A stretch of DNA of 41,614 bases from Chitinophagales bacterium (GTDB lineage Bacteria; Bacteroidota; Bacteroidia; Chitinophagales; Saprospiraceae). The notes below the pieces were generated by a model. The model was not told the DNA's origin. It did no database searches and saw nothing but the letters and a program-made list of their open reading frames with translations. Of the stretch, positions 16,123 to 25,129 are shown piece after piece; within the stretch, counting starts at the first letter, position 1; each line of letters starts with the position of its first letter. The stretch spans positions 1-41,614 of the forward strand of contig JAAFJT010000035.1 in the NCBI GenBank assembly GCA_013298955.1, given 5' to 3'. A program made the translations under genes and the position numbers.

Positions 16123-16293
16123 TTAGTTATTATCCCAAAGATAATAAAGCACCTTGTGAACCACCGTTCCCGGTCTTTCACGTCGTTTATCATCTCGGCA
16201 ACCTCCTCCTTTTATAAGTTTTTGTTCTGCTTCTGTGAGCACTTCTGCATTTGTTATAAACAAATCGTTTAGAATTTCAGTTATTTTTTTCAT
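16123..16293 (-). CDS. Small double-glycine leader peptide A (RiPP- or bacteriocin-like precursor), 56 residues
   Basis: From the ATG at 16293 the frame encodes a 56-residue peptide with an acidic helical leader ending LTEAEQKLIKGG, the double-glycine cleavage signal used by C39-peptidase transporters and shared by Bacteroidota natural-product precursors. The segment after GG is GCRDDKRRERPGTVVH, then a hydrophobic tail, VLYYLWDNN. The DDKRRERPG-x-V-x-H block is repeated in peptide B (DDNKRPERPGGGVSTH), at both protein and DNA level, so the two are homologous and this is a real gene. No modifying enzyme or transporter is in the window, and function is unknown. It has its own terminator. Confidence 0.7.
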   Translation of the reverse strand: MKKITEILNDLFITNAEVLTEAEQKLIKGGGCRDDKRRERPGTVVHKVLYYLWDNN

Positions 16294-16431
16294 CGAATGC
16301 TGGGTTTTGAAAACGGTTTGTGAATCATGGTAGTAATTTTGTGATTCGTCAGCATAGAGATAAATCTTATCCTGACTTGTTTTGGATTAGCATGCCCACC
16401 TTCTAAGCAACTTGTCTTTTGTCACACTTGT

Positions 16432-16647
16432 TTAATGGGTGGAGACCCCACCACCAGGTCTTTCTGGTCGTTTGTTATCATCAAGCGCAGACATACTACC
16501 CATTTGGATTTGCCCATTTTGGTTCGGTCCTACTTGGTTATTAGTACTAACCATTGAAATTGCGCCACCACAAATCGTTTGCAATTGATTCTTAGATAAT
16601 TGCTCTTGGCTTGAAAAAAAACTCCGTAAGTTTTTGAGATTTCTCAT
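16432..16647 (-). CDS. Small double-glycine leader peptide B (RiPP- or bacteriocin-like precursor), 71 residues
   Basis: The leader (about 1-28) ends LSKNQLQTICGG, close to the L-s-x-x-E/Q-L-x-x-I-x-GG signature of Bacteroidota bacteriocin-type precursors. The 43-residue part after GG is rich in Asn, Gln, Gly, Ser and Met and has no cysteine, so a thioether lanthipeptide is unlikely. It ends DDNKRPERPGGGVSTH, matching the block after the GG of peptide A. The ATG at 16647 follows a promoter-like TAGTTTTG by 50 nt. Same strand as peptide A, 138 bp apart. Role unknown: signal, bacteriocin or orphan precursor are all possible. Confidence 0.75.
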   Translation of the reverse strand: MRNLKNLRSFFSSQEQLSKNQLQTICGGAISMVSTNNQVGPNQNGQIQMGSMSALDDNKRPERPGGGVSTH

Positions 16648-16697
16648 AGGAATAATGGTTTTAATAATTTGTTAAGATACGTTTCGCTTATCATGTA

Positions 16698-16705
16698 CAA
16701 AACTA
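16698..16705 (-). promoter_or_regulatory. Possible -7 element for the peptide B gene
   Basis: The minus strand reads TAGTTTTG, a full match to TAnnTTTG, 50 nt before the ATG at 16647. No TTTG stands at the expected distance upstream, so the -33 half is missing. Confidence 0.35.
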
Positions 16706-17018
16706 TGCCACCCTTTTTTTTTTCTATGTACTTTTTACTGGAATATATGACAGGCTATTATGCAAGTATAGTGTTTCTGCTTATTGTTAACTTTAAGTAG
16801 ATGAATCTATTGATGCGAAAAGAGTGCATAGATACCTTTAGACTTGTGAATCATTTGCGTATGCAACAATTGGTCTAAACTTGAATTTTTTGGAGTGTAT
16901 CATAATCCCAAAATCCAATGAGTCCAAGTTAAAAAACAATAAATGGGATGTAAGTAGTTGAATCGAAATAAACTATCAAAATATAAATCATTGATAGTCA
17001 ACCGATTCGCACCGAATT
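16706..17018. other. Intergenic stretch without a recognisable gene
   Basis: Upstream of peptide B and downstream of the DUF4249 gene. A T-rich tract (16713-16723) and only very short open frames are present, the longest a 25-codon frame at 16801-16878 with no support. I see nothing else here. Confidence 0.5.
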
Positions 17019-17050
17019 AAGGTCGGCGAGTTTGCAACCTCGCCGACCTT
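17019..17050. terminator. Hairpin after the second DUF4249 gene
   Basis: Perfect 12-bp arms (AAGGTCGGCGAG and complement) around TTTGCAAC. It lies 35 bp past the DUF4249 stop. The centre resembles the GTTTGAAAC palindrome family. Confidence 0.7.
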
Positions 17051-17085
17051 TTGGATAGGTTCTTTCAATTGAACTGCTTATTGCC

Positions 17086-18012
17086 TTATTTTTTCGGCAC
17101 TATCGTATCTAAATAGCTCACCACTGAACCGCCCCAAATGCCCATACCGCCTTGAATATTGCTTTTGACCCGTGTATAAGCCGAAAACGGACCTTGATTA
17201 TTGGCATTGAACTCTAAGGTGCGCCAAAAATCATACTGCTCCCCATCAATATTCGACCATTTGACCGAAAGCGTATCGCCGCGCCGAAAAAGTCCCCTTG
17301 AAGCCTGCTCTCTATTGAACAAATTGAATAAAAAGTATTGTCCATCAATCAATTCATCGGTATAAACCGATTGTCGTCCTGCTTTGTAAGGTTCGCCATT
17401 GATACCCACCATATATCGATAATAATTCAATTCATTGGCAATATCTCGGATATAAGCCCGCATTTGCACCATCGTATCATTTTGATTGGTACCGGGAGGT
17501 TTGATGAAATACGAACTATCAATTGGAATCCATTTTGGAATCGTTGTCACCGAAGTAACCGTTTTGCCGTCTTTTTTGATGGTCAACCAATAGGATTTGC
17601 CAATTTGCCCTTTCATCCGTTGCGTCAAATCCAGATAAAGGCAAACATTGAAATTGGATTGTACACTATCGAAATTAATCCCAAAAACGCCTGCGGCTCT
17701 GCGTTTCGTCACTGAATCCAGATTTTGCCAACAAAATTCGGTCAATTTAACTGAATCCGTTCCATTGGAAACGGTGACATCTGCCCCATTTACAAAAATA
17801 TTATTGGTTGTAAACTCTTTTTGAAACGGTACAGCGCGGGTCAAAATCACATAAGGCGGTGTGACGCGATTGGCATCTTTGCCAATGCCCGCTTCAATAT
17901 AACCTTCTACCACAATTTGGTCGGCATCATTGACGACTGTTGGCGTTAATTCTTTTTCACAAGCAATCATCGTCAAAAGGATTCCGATAGCTCCTATATA
18001 ATTGATTTTCAT
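17086..18012 (-). CDS. DUF4249 domain-containing lipoprotein, second paralogue
   Basis: About 308 residues from the ATG at 18012; a 10-codon upstream extension exists but the lipoprotein signal begins here (IGAIGILLTMIAC, acylated C18). DUF4249 features follow: CEKELTP, IVVEGYIEAG, VILTRAVPF, GADVTVSNGTD, SYWLTIKKDGKTVTSVTTIP and a C-terminal PFSAYTRVKSNIQGGMGIWG segment. It is encoded after the TonB receptor at 18144-20504, as in the first pair, with a long palindrome in the 131-bp gap. It is presumed to be a surface-exposed or periplasmic partner of that receptor; the ligand is unknown. Confidence 0.87.
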   Translation of the reverse strand: MKINYIGAIGILLTMIACEKELTPTVVNDADQIVVEGYIEAGIGKDANRVTPPYVILTRAVPFQKEFTTNNIFVNGADVTVSNGTDSVKLTEFCWQNLDSVTKRRAAGVFGINFDSVQSNFNVCLYLDLTQRMKGQIGKSYWLTIKKDGKTVTSVTTIPKWIPIDSSYFIKPPGTNQNDTMVQMRAYIRDIANELNYYRYMVGINGEPYKAGRQSVYTDELIDGQYFLFNLFNREQASRGLFRRGDTLSVKWSNIDGEQYDFWRTLEFNANNQGPFSAYTRVKSNIQGGMGIWGGSVVSYLDTIVPKK

Positions 18013-18048
18013 TGTTTTAATTTTTAAAATGGGTAGAATCAATCGGCT

Positions 18049-18136
18049 GAATCAGGATTTTTAGGATGAATCGGATTATTTCAGGATTTTATATAAAATC
18101 CTGAAATAATCCGATTCATCCCAAAAATCCTAATTC
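18049..18136. repeat. GGAT-periodic long palindrome, copy 1
   Basis: An 88-bp inverted repeat with 44-bp arms, no loop and only two mispairs (C-A and A-C). Each arm has four GGAT steps spaced 9, 9 and 11 bp. It lies in the gap between the TonB receptor and its DUF4249 partner, which read in the same direction. Confidence 0.9.
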
Positions 18137-18143
18137 AAACCCT

Positions 18144-20504
18144 TTACTCCTGTTGTTTTGGCTTTTGCTGCCATTTAAAATTCCAAGTCACAGACGGAAT
18201 CACAGGGAAAAGCGTTACTTGAAAAGCCGTTGCTTTCGCAGCACTCGTATTTACATCCGCTTTGACATTGTAATAAATGAAAAATGGATTGAAATGGTTA
18301 TACGCATTATAAACGCCAAAACTCCAAGTCGAAGTAAATTTTTTCTTAGAATCAGGATTTCTCGCATACGTAAACCCTGCATCCAAACGATGATACGAAT
18401 TATAACGCGCACTATTGCGTGCGCCGTATTCGATATTCAATTGTTGATTGATTAAAAATAAACTCCGCAAAGGCGTGTAATTATTGCCTGTCGCATACAC
18501 AAAATTCGTATTAAAATCCCACTTTTTGGACAATCGATAATTCGCAACCAACACAATATCATGCGTCCTATCATACACCGCAGGATAAACCGCCCCTTGA
18601 TTAATGGTTGGAAAAATACGTTCAGAACGCGCAATCGTGTAGCCAATCCAACCATTCAAACGCCCTTTTGCCTTTTTAAGGAAAAATTCCGCACCATAAG
18701 CACGTCCTTTCCCATAAACAAACTCCGTTTCCACTTCTACAGAAGGCGATTGAACATAATTTTCGGGATAATCAATTTGATTCCACAAATCTTTGTAATA
18801 GATTTCAACGCTCGTTTCATACATATTGTCCTCAAAATTGCGAAAATACCCAAGCGCGTACTGAACACCGCGCTGTGGTTTCACGATTTCAGAACTCGGA
18901 ACCCAAACATCGGTCGGCAATGTACTCGTCGAATTGCTGACCAAATGCACAAATTGATGCGTCAACGTGACTCCAAACTTCACAGATGAAGCGTCTGTAA
19001 GGCTGTATTTACCCGTCAAGCGCGGGTCTAAACGGGGATAACTTTTCACAATCTCTCCATCTGCATACGTTTTTCCCGTTTTCAACGAAACATAAGGTCC
19101 AATTTGTGCAAACCAAGAGCCGCGCAAACCATAACTTAAACTCAAATCATTGGTAATTTTATGGTCATCATTGATGTAAATCGCGGTTTCATGGGCATAT
19201 TTGGGTTTCAAATTATTGGTAAAAGTACCTTCTCCATTAGAAAAAGTAGCAATATTAGGCGACATCCGATGCCGAATATAATTGACCCCCATTTTAATAT
19301 TGTGTTTGTAATTGGGGAAATATTCAAAATCAACTTTGCCATTCCAATCCCGCACCCCACTTGCCACTTTGAGTTGAAAAGTCTCTTGCCCACCTTGCAC
19401 CGTAAAATCGTAATTGTTATAAACACCCGTAACATTCATAAACAATTTTTGATTAAAAACGTGATTCCAACGCAAAGTAGCGGTCGCATTGCCGTATGGA
19501 ATATTGATTTTAAAAGCATTTTCCTTAGAATTGAAAACCAAAATATCCCTTCCAAAGTAGCCACTCAAATACAAACGGTCTTTATCCGAAAAAGTATAAT
19601 TCACTTTTGTATTCAAATCATAAAAATAATAATTCGTACCTGCAAATTTTGTTTTATCAATCGCAGGTTGAACCAAATCTAATAGGTAAGTTCGACGGGC
19701 AGACACAATAAAAGAACTTTTGTTTTTTTGGATGGGTCCTTCTGCCGTAAACCGAGACGCAATCAGCCCAATACCGCCCTCTGCCCCATAACTTTTATTA
19801 TTACCTTCCTTCATCTGAATATCGACAACCGAAGAGAGTCGTCCGCCATAATTTGCAGGCATACCGCCTTTGATAAGTGTCGTATTTTTAACCGCATCTG
19901 CATTAAACACCGAAAAAAAACCTAACATATGTCCCGGATTATACACAGGGGCTTCATCCAAAAGGACTAAATTTTGGTCGGGTCCGCCGCCGCGCACGTA
20001 AAAACCAGAACTCCCCTCCCCTGCTGCCATAACGCCCGGTAAAAGTTGCAGGGCTTTCAAAATATCCGCTTCGCCCATCAAAGCAGGCATTTTTTTAATA
20101 CTTTCAATGGGCAGCGTCACCGTACCCATTTCGGTACTTTGCACATGGTCATCTTTGGGTTTGGCAGTGACGACGACCTCTTTCATCACCACACCTTCGG
20201 ATAAATCCACATTCAAGGTTTTATCCACATCCAGCACGATTTCCTGTTCGATATTTTTATAACCAACAGAAGACCAAACGATTGTATATTTACCTTTTGG
20301 TAATGTTAGGGAATAAAAACCATAATTATTGGAAACAGTACCTTGTGAGCGATTGATTTGAGTGTAAATATTCGTGCCGATAAGGGTCTCACCCGTGTTT
20401 GCGTCTTTCACATAGCCCGAAAGCGTATATTCTTGAGCCAAACTCAAAGTGACGCAAAACAGCCATAATAGCAAAATTGAAAAATTGGATTTAGTCGAGT
20501 GCAT
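18144..20504 (-). CDS. TonB-dependent outer-membrane receptor, second paralogue
   Basis: About 786 residues from the ATG at 20504 (MHSTKSNFSILLLWLFCVTL), where the signal peptide begins; the open frame runs 24 codons further upstream without features. After the signal peptide come a CarboxypepD_reg-like domain (LSGYVKDANTGETLIGTNIY), a plug (ADILKALQLLPGVMAAGEG, FYVRGGGPDQNLVLLDEAPV, NYGGRLSSVVDIQMKEGN) and a barrel ending SVTWNFKW plus a short QKPKQQE tail. It resembles the receptor at 4018-6330 throughout the plug and much of the barrel. Ligand unknown. The DUF4249 gene follows. Confidence 0.93.
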   Translation of the reverse strand: MHSTKSNFSILLLWLFCVTLSLAQEYTLSGYVKDANTGETLIGTNIYTQINRSQGTVSNNYGFYSLTLPKGKYTIVWSSVGYKNIEQEIVLDVDKTLNVDLSEGVVMKEVVVTAKPKDDHVQSTEMGTVTLPIESIKKMPALMGEADILKALQLLPGVMAAGEGSSGFYVRGGGPDQNLVLLDEAPVYNPGHMLGFFSVFNADAVKNTTLIKGGMPANYGGRLSSVVDIQMKEGNNKSYGAEGGIGLIASRFTAEGPIQKNKSSFIVSARRTYLLDLVQPAIDKTKFAGTNYYFYDLNTKVNYTFSDKDRLYLSGYFGRDILVFNSKENAFKINIPYGNATATLRWNHVFNQKLFMNVTGVYNNYDFTVQGGQETFQLKVASGVRDWNGKVDFEYFPNYKHNIKMGVNYIRHRMSPNIATFSNGEGTFTNNLKPKYAHETAIYINDDHKITNDLSLSYGLRGSWFAQIGPYVSLKTGKTYADGEIVKSYPRLDPRLTGKYSLTDASSVKFGVTLTHQFVHLVSNSTSTLPTDVWVPSSEIVKPQRGVQYALGYFRNFEDNMYETSVEIYYKDLWNQIDYPENYVQSPSVEVETEFVYGKGRAYGAEFFLKKAKGRLNGWIGYTIARSERIFPTINQGAVYPAVYDRTHDIVLVANYRLSKKWDFNTNFVYATGNNYTPLRSLFLINQQLNIEYGARNSARYNSYHRLDAGFTYARNPDSKKKFTSTWSFGVYNAYNHFNPFFIYYNVKADVNTSAAKATAFQVTLFPVIPSVTWNFKWQQKPKQQE

Positions 20505-21046
20505 TACAGAATTTTTTTTTAGTATAAAAACTCCTTTATGACAATTTACAGCAAAAAATGTTCTGATACGGCACAAAAAGGAAGTTTGTTTAGATTAAAT
20601 CTAAATAAATTGAATGGAGCCAATAAGAATGGAGTTATGTTTGCACATTCAAAAAAGGAGCTACAAACGGATGCTTCGTTGCCTAAAAAAAGGTACGGCA
20701 GTTATCAAAACAAAGATAAAATGATTTTACAAAACCTTATCCAAAAATAATTCCTGCCATTTTTGCAGGTCTTTTACCGAAGAACTGACAATTTTGCAAA
20801 AATCAAAACGCTCTAATTTTATTTTAAACAATTGATTATCAAACAATTATATTTTTGAGTAACCTTTTTCGACGAACCATTATTAGTTCGGAAAGGAATT
20901 TGTCATAGATACAATAGTATTTTATTTTTCCCGCAAATTGTGCCGCTTTTCTTGAGAATGTATGTTATTGTTTTAATAATGGCTTCATCCGCTTGTATCA
21001 CCGCCATTTTCAGGAAAAAATCTCCTAAAACTAAATTTTTATTTAA
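20505..21046. other. Divergent intergenic region between the TonB receptor and clpB
   Basis: Both flanking genes read away from this 542-bp stretch, so it must hold their promoters. A 17-bp palindrome, TTTAGATT-A-AATCTAAA, lies at 20589-20605 and could be an operator. No CIRCE element and no convincing heat-shock promoter was seen before clpB. Open frames here (such as 20538-20750) lack any protein-like pattern. Confidence 0.5.
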
Positions 21047-23650
21047 ATGACGTACGATAATTTTACGATAAAAGCACAGGAAAGCATCCTCAAAGCCCAA
21101 CAAATTGCTGGCGCGAATGAATCACAAGTCGTCGAAACCGTGCATTTACTACGCGGTTTGTTGAATGAAGATGACTCAACCATTGGTTTTTTATTGAAAA
21201 AAATGGGGTTAAATCCAACTGGCGTGACGGACGACCTTGACCAACTCATCAAAACCATGCCGCGCATGAAAAGTGGGGTTGATAAACAATACTTATCTGC
21301 GGATTCTAATAAAGCAATCGCAAAAGCGCGGGCGGAAGCAAAGTTGTTAGGGGACGAATATATAGCCGTAGAACTCTTGTTATTAGGCGTTATTGCAGGT
21401 AATGATAAAGTAGGCAAATTGTTGAAAGCACAAGGTGCCTCTGAGGACGGACTCAAAAAAGCGATTGCTGAATTGCGCAAAGGCAAGAAAGTTACCGACC
21501 AAAATGCTGAAAATCAACACAATGCGCTTTCCAAATACGCCATGAACCTCAATGAACGGGCTGAATCGGGCAAACTTGACCCTGTAATTGGGCGTGACGA
21601 GGAGATTCGGCGGGTGTTGCACATCCTTTCGCGCCGTCAGAAAAACAATCCTGTGATTATTGGTGAAGCGGGTGTTGGCAAAACGGCGATTGTGGAAGGC
21701 ATTGCGCATCGGATTGTGCGCGGGGATATTCCCGATTCGTTGCGTACGAAACGCATTTTTTCATTGGATATGTCTGCATTGATTGCAGGTGCGAAATATA
21801 AAGGCGAGTTTGAAGAACGTTTGAAAGCCGTGATTCAAGAAGTGGCGGCTTCGGAAGGACAAATTATTTTATTTATTGATGAAATTCATACGCTCATTGG
21901 TGCGGGTGGTGGGCAAGGCGCGATGGATGCGGCAAATATTTTAAAACCAGCTTTGGCTCGGGGCGAATTGCATACGATTGGCGCAACAACGTTGGATGAA
22001 TATCAAAAATATTTTGAAAAAGATAAAGCATTAGTCCGTCGTTTTCAAACGGTTTTTGTCGATGAACCGTCTGTGGAGGATACGATTTCGATTTTGCGCG
22101 GTTTGAAAGAGCGTTATGAAAATTATCATAAAATCAAAATCATGGATGAAGCATTGGTTGCGGCGGCGGAATTATCGCATCGCTACATTGCGGATAGGCA
22201 TTTGCCTGATAAAGCCATTGATTTGATTGATGAAGCGGCTGCCAAATTGCGTTTAGAATTGGATTCCGTTCCCGAAGAAGTCGATGAATTGGAACGCAAA
22301 GTCCGTCAATTAGAGATTGAACGTGAAGTGATGAAGCGCGAAAAAAACAACAAAAAGCTGGAAGCATTGGGTACTCTAATCGCTAATTTACAACAACAAT
22401 TAACGGGTTTAAAGGCTCAATGGGGCGGGGAACGAGCTATTGTTGAAGCAATTCAAACTGCAAAACGCGAAATGGAAAGCCTTGAATTGCAAGCGCAAAA
22501 AGCAGAAAGAGAATCAAATTACGAATTAGTTGCAACTATAAGATACGGTAAAATCAAGGAACAAGAAAAAGTATTGCAAGATGCTGAATCCAGATTAAAT
22601 GATTTAAATCCAGAAACACGACTAACGACGGAATCCGTCACAGCAGATGCGATTGCGGAAGTGGTTGCTAAATCAACTGGGATTCCTGTGGCGCGAATGT
22701 TGCAATCTGAAAAAGACAAATTGTTGCACTTGGAAGACATGATTGGCAAACGCGTCATTGGTCAGAGAGAAGCGATTGCGGCGGTTTCAGATGCAGTGCG
22801 GCGTTCTCGGGCAGGTTTGCAGGATTCGGAACGTCCAATTGGTTCGTTTTTATTTTTGGGACCAACAGGCGTAGGTAAAACGGAGTTGGCGAAAGCCTTA
22901 GCGGAAGTTTTATTCGACGACGAAACAGCGATGACGCGGATTGATATGTCTGAATACCAAGAAAAACACAATGTTTCGCGGTTAATCGGTGCGCCTCCGG
23001 GCTATGTCGGCTATGACGAAGGCGGACAATTGACGGAAGCAGTTCGACGCAGACCTTATCAAATCATTTTATTGGACGAAATTGAAAAAGCGCATCCTGA
23101 TACATTCAACATTTTGTTGCAATTATTGGATGAAGGGCGATTGACGGATAACAAAGGACGATTAGCCAATTTCAAAAATGCGTTGATTATTATGACTTCC
23201 AATATGGGTTCAGACAAAATTTTAGAAAATTTTGAAGATTTAGAATCTTTGGGTGAAAAACATAGAGCAGACGTAGTGGCAACGACGAAAGTGGAAGTTT
23301 TAGATTTGTTGAAAGAGATTTTGCGCCCAGAATTTTTAAATCGAATTGATGATACGATTCTGTTTTTGCCTTTGCAAAAGGCAGAAATTCATAATATTTT
23401 GAATTTGTTACTGAAGGGTTTAAATAAGTTATTAAAAAAACAAGAATTGTATATTTTCTTGACTGATAATGCATTAGAGCATTTAACGATGATTGGTTAT
23501 GACCCACAATTTGGCGCAAGACCGTTGAAAAGGGTTTTACAAAAAGAAGTAGTGAATGAGTTATCTAAACATATTTTGGCAGGGAAATACCAAAAAGGCG
23601 ATAAAATTGTAGTGGATGCAGATGGAAAAGGGTTGAATTTTAAAGTTTAA
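21047..23650 (+). CDS. clpB: ATP-dependent chaperone ClpB
   Basis: The 867 residues give the full ClpB order: N domain (1-145), first AAA+ module with Walker A GEAGVGKT (206-213) and Walker B LFIDEIH (275-281), the coiled-coil M domain (about 405-525, which separates ClpB from ClpA/ClpC), and a second AAA+ module with GPTGVGKT (605-612), ILLDEIEK (674-681) and the pore-loop GYVGYDEGG. The C-terminal [12 protein letters not shown] motif is present. It rescues aggregated proteins together with DnaK. It is a single gene, followed by a hairpin and a convergent cytochrome gene. Confidence 0.97.
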   Translation: MTYDNFTIKAQESILKAQQIAGANESQVVETVHLLRGLLNEDDSTIGFLLKKMGLNPTGVTDDLDQLIKTMPRMKSGVDKQYLSADSNKAIAKARAEAKLLGDEYIAVELLLLGVIAGNDKVGKLLKAQGASEDGLKKAIAELRKGKKVTDQNAENQHNALSKYAMNLNERAESGKLDPVIGRDEEIRRVLHILSRRQKNNPVIIGEAGVGKTAIVEGIAHRIVRGDIPDSLRTKRIFSLDMSALIAGAKYKGEFEERLKAVIQEVAASEGQIILFIDEIHTLIGAGGGQGAMDAANILKPALARGELHTIGATTLDEYQKYFEKDKALVRRFQTVFVDEPSVEDTISILRGLKERYENYHKIKIMDEALVAAAELSHRYIADRHLPDKAIDLIDEAAAKLRLELDSVPEEVDELERKVRQLEIEREVMKREKNNKKLEALGTLIANLQQQLTGLKAQWGGERAIVEAIQTAKREMESLELQAQKAERESNYELVATIRYGKIKEQEKVLQDAESRLNDLNPETRLTTESVTADAIAEVVAKSTGIPVARMLQSEKDKLLHLEDMIGKRVIGQREAIAAVSDAVRRSRAGLQDSERPIGSFLFLGPTGVGKTELAKALAEVLFDDETAMTRIDMSEYQEKHNVSRLIGAPPGYVGYDEGGQLTEAVRRRPYQIILLDEIEKAHPDTFNILLQLLDEGRLTDNKGRLANFKNALIIMTSNMGSDKILENFEDLESLGEKHRADVVATTKVEVLDLLKEILRPEFLNRIDDTILFLPLQKAEIHNILNLLLKGLNKLLKKQELYIFLTDNALEHLTMIGYDPQFGARPLKRVLQKEVVNELSKHILAGKYQKGDKIVVDADGKGLNFKV

Positions 23651-23654
23651 CCTT

Positions 23655-23721
23655 GTTTTTTGGATTGAATGGATTTGGGGGATGAGCTTACAATCCTCTA
23701 AATCCATTCAACCTAAAAAAC
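23655..23721. terminator. GGAT-periodic hairpin after clpB (palindrome family copy 2)
   Basis: Arms of 30 nt (starting GTTTTTT) pair at about 26 positions. The left arm has GGAT three times at 9-bp spacing, as in the larger palindromes. It lies 4 bp past the clpB stop and before the converging cytochrome gene, so it fits a bidirectional terminator. Confidence 0.7.
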
Positions 23722-23740
23722 TTAAATTTGACAAAAAATC

Positions 23741-24064
23741 TTAATTCACTAATGTTTTTACCCAATCTGAAATTTTATTCAAATCTTTCACAGGCACTTG
23801 TGGGAGTGGAGCCATCGGCATAAAGCCAGGCCAGTTCGCAGGAACAGGGGTTTTCACCAATGCAGCAAATTGTTTTTTAGAATATTTCTTGCTTGCGACT
23901 TCCGACCAAGCGGGTCCAATCGCTTTTTTATCCACTTTATGACAAGTGACGCAAGTATGTTTCGTGAGTAATGCCGAGATGTCGGAAGGGATTGCCGCTG
24001 TTTGAGCTTGCGCCATGTAGCCGATGGCAAACATGGGTAATGCCACAAAATATTTTTTTATCAT
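23741..24064 (-). CDS. Small secreted c-type cytochrome
   Basis: 107 residues: a signal peptide (about 1-21, GYMAQAQ), one haem c site CVTCH (C38, C41, H42), the KAIGPAW segment usual in class I cytochromes, and a distal methionine candidate in GFMPMAPLP (M82 or M84). It would carry electrons in the periplasm. Its partner is unknown. The TIM-barrel gene lies upstream on the same strand with a 74-bp palindrome in between. Similar short cytochromes are often encoded beside secreted sugar-metabolism proteins in Bacteroidota. Confidence 0.88.
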   Translation of the reverse strand: MIKKYFVALPMFAIGYMAQAQTAAIPSDISALLTKHTCVTCHKVDKKAIGPAWSEVASKKYSKKQFAALVKTPVPANWPGFMPMAPLPQVPVKDLNKISDWVKTLVN

Positions 24065-24120
24065 GCTTAAAAATATTTATAATAGTTTGATAATAAAGGA
24101 TTTAAATTATAAAGGGTGGT

Positions 24121-24194
24121 TTGAATTAGGCTTTTTAGGATGGGTTGGATTTTATCCTAATCGAATCCATTCCATCCTAAAAAGCCTAATTCAA
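24121..24194. repeat. GGAT-periodic long palindrome, copy 3
   Basis: Arms of 31 bp with two mispairs around a 12-nt loop. The outer part (GAATTAGGCTTTTTAGGATG) matches the start of the palindrome at 18049 with two changes, and the complementary arm changes with it at most positions. It lies between the TIM-barrel and cytochrome genes. Confidence 0.85.
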
Positions 24195-24229
24195 GCAATA
24201 GCTAAACCTAAAATCGTGTAAATAGTTGA

Positions 24230-25129
24230 CTAAGGATTCAAAATTTTATCAAAATTTTTATGGCAAGCCTTTAAATCGCTGAGTGGGTCTTTTTTATAAT
24301 GTTCCAACTCGACAATGTACATTTTCATACCTGCCACCCCTTTACTTTTGATGATTTCAGCAAAATCAATTACGCCATCGCCAACAATACAAGAATCTTT
24401 TTCGGTTTCGTCTGCCAAATCTTTCACATGACATAATTCAAAACGACCTGGATGCTTTTTAAACCAATCCACAGGTTTATTTTTAGCAAACGTTACCCAA
24501 GCCAAATCCATCTGAAAAGTAACATTTTCAGGCATGGTATTTTTTAATAATACATCATAAATAACTTGATCTTCCACTTGTTTAAATTCAAAATCGTGGT
24601 TATGATAGCCAAATTTGATGTTTTGCGTATTGCAATATTCGCCCGCTTTGTTCAAAGCCTCTGCAACCCGTTTGACCGAATCCAACGTTTTGCGGTCATT
24701 TTCGTCCATCCAAGGACAAATAATATACTTTTGACTCATGGCATTAGCCGATTCTACCGCTAATTTCCATTCGTCCGTAAAGGTATTCTTTTCTTTGTTG
24801 TAAAAAGAAGGTTTAAATGCGACATGACCACTTGGCATTTTCAATTCAAAAGATTTCAATATTTTTTTGAATTCCGATGGTTTCATATCATACATTTTGC
24901 CGTCTTTGTAGCCCGCGCCTTCGACATAATCGTAACCGATTTTAGCGATTTGCTTCAAAGTAGCAGTAGCATCTTCTTTCATCTCGTCCTTACAACTCCA
25001 AAGTTGCACACCGATAGGTTTCGGTTTGGTTTTAGGTCCGAACGGTGAAAAGGCATTTAAGGCAGACGGCATTAGGGCAGTTCCTGCGGCTAATAGTGCC
25101 GATTGGCGGATAAATTCACGACGTTGCAT
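24230..25129 (-). CDS. Tat-exported sugar phosphate isomerase/epimerase-like TIM-barrel protein
   Basis: 299 residues with a twin-arginine signal (MQRREFIRQSALLAAGTALM) and then a xylose-isomerase-like TIM barrel (PF01261). Visible landmarks are KPIGVQLWS at the first strand, YDYVEGAGY, FGYHNHDFEF, VTFQMDLAWVTF with an Asp metal-ligand candidate, GRFELCHVKD, and a late MYIVELEHY Glu. The fold houses metal-dependent isomerases, epimerases and 3-keto-sugar enzymes; the substrate cannot be read from sequence. Tat export implies a folded, cofactor-bearing periplasmic enzyme. Confidence 0.87.
   Translation of the reverse strand: MQRREFIRQSALLAAGTALMPSALNAFSPFGPKTKPKPIGVQLWSCKDEMKEDATATLKQIAKIGYDYVEGAGYKDGKMYDMKPSEFKKILKSFELKMPSGHVAFKPSFYNKEKNTFTDEWKLAVESANAMSQKYIICPWMDENDRKTLDSVKRVAEALNKAGEYCNTQNIKFGYHNHDFEFKQVEDQVIYDVLLKNTMPENVTFQMDLAWVTFAKNKPVDWFKKHPGRFELCHVKDLADETEKDSCIVGDGVIDFAEIIKSKGVAGMKMYIVELEHYKKDPLSDLKACHKNFDKILNP

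Noticed and set aside
16801-16878. A 25-codon plus-strand frame starting MNLLMRKECIDTF
   Set aside because: It is too short, has no GG leader or shared block with the two peptides nearby, and could easily arise by chance.
20538-20750. A 70-codon frame between the TonB receptor and clpB
   Set aside because: It overlaps the upstream sequence of the receptor, has no recognisable pattern or start signal, and the region is needed for promoters.
20900-21046. A CIRCE (HrcA) element before clpB
   Set aside because: No TTAGCACTC-N9-GAGTGCTAA-like sequence is present.
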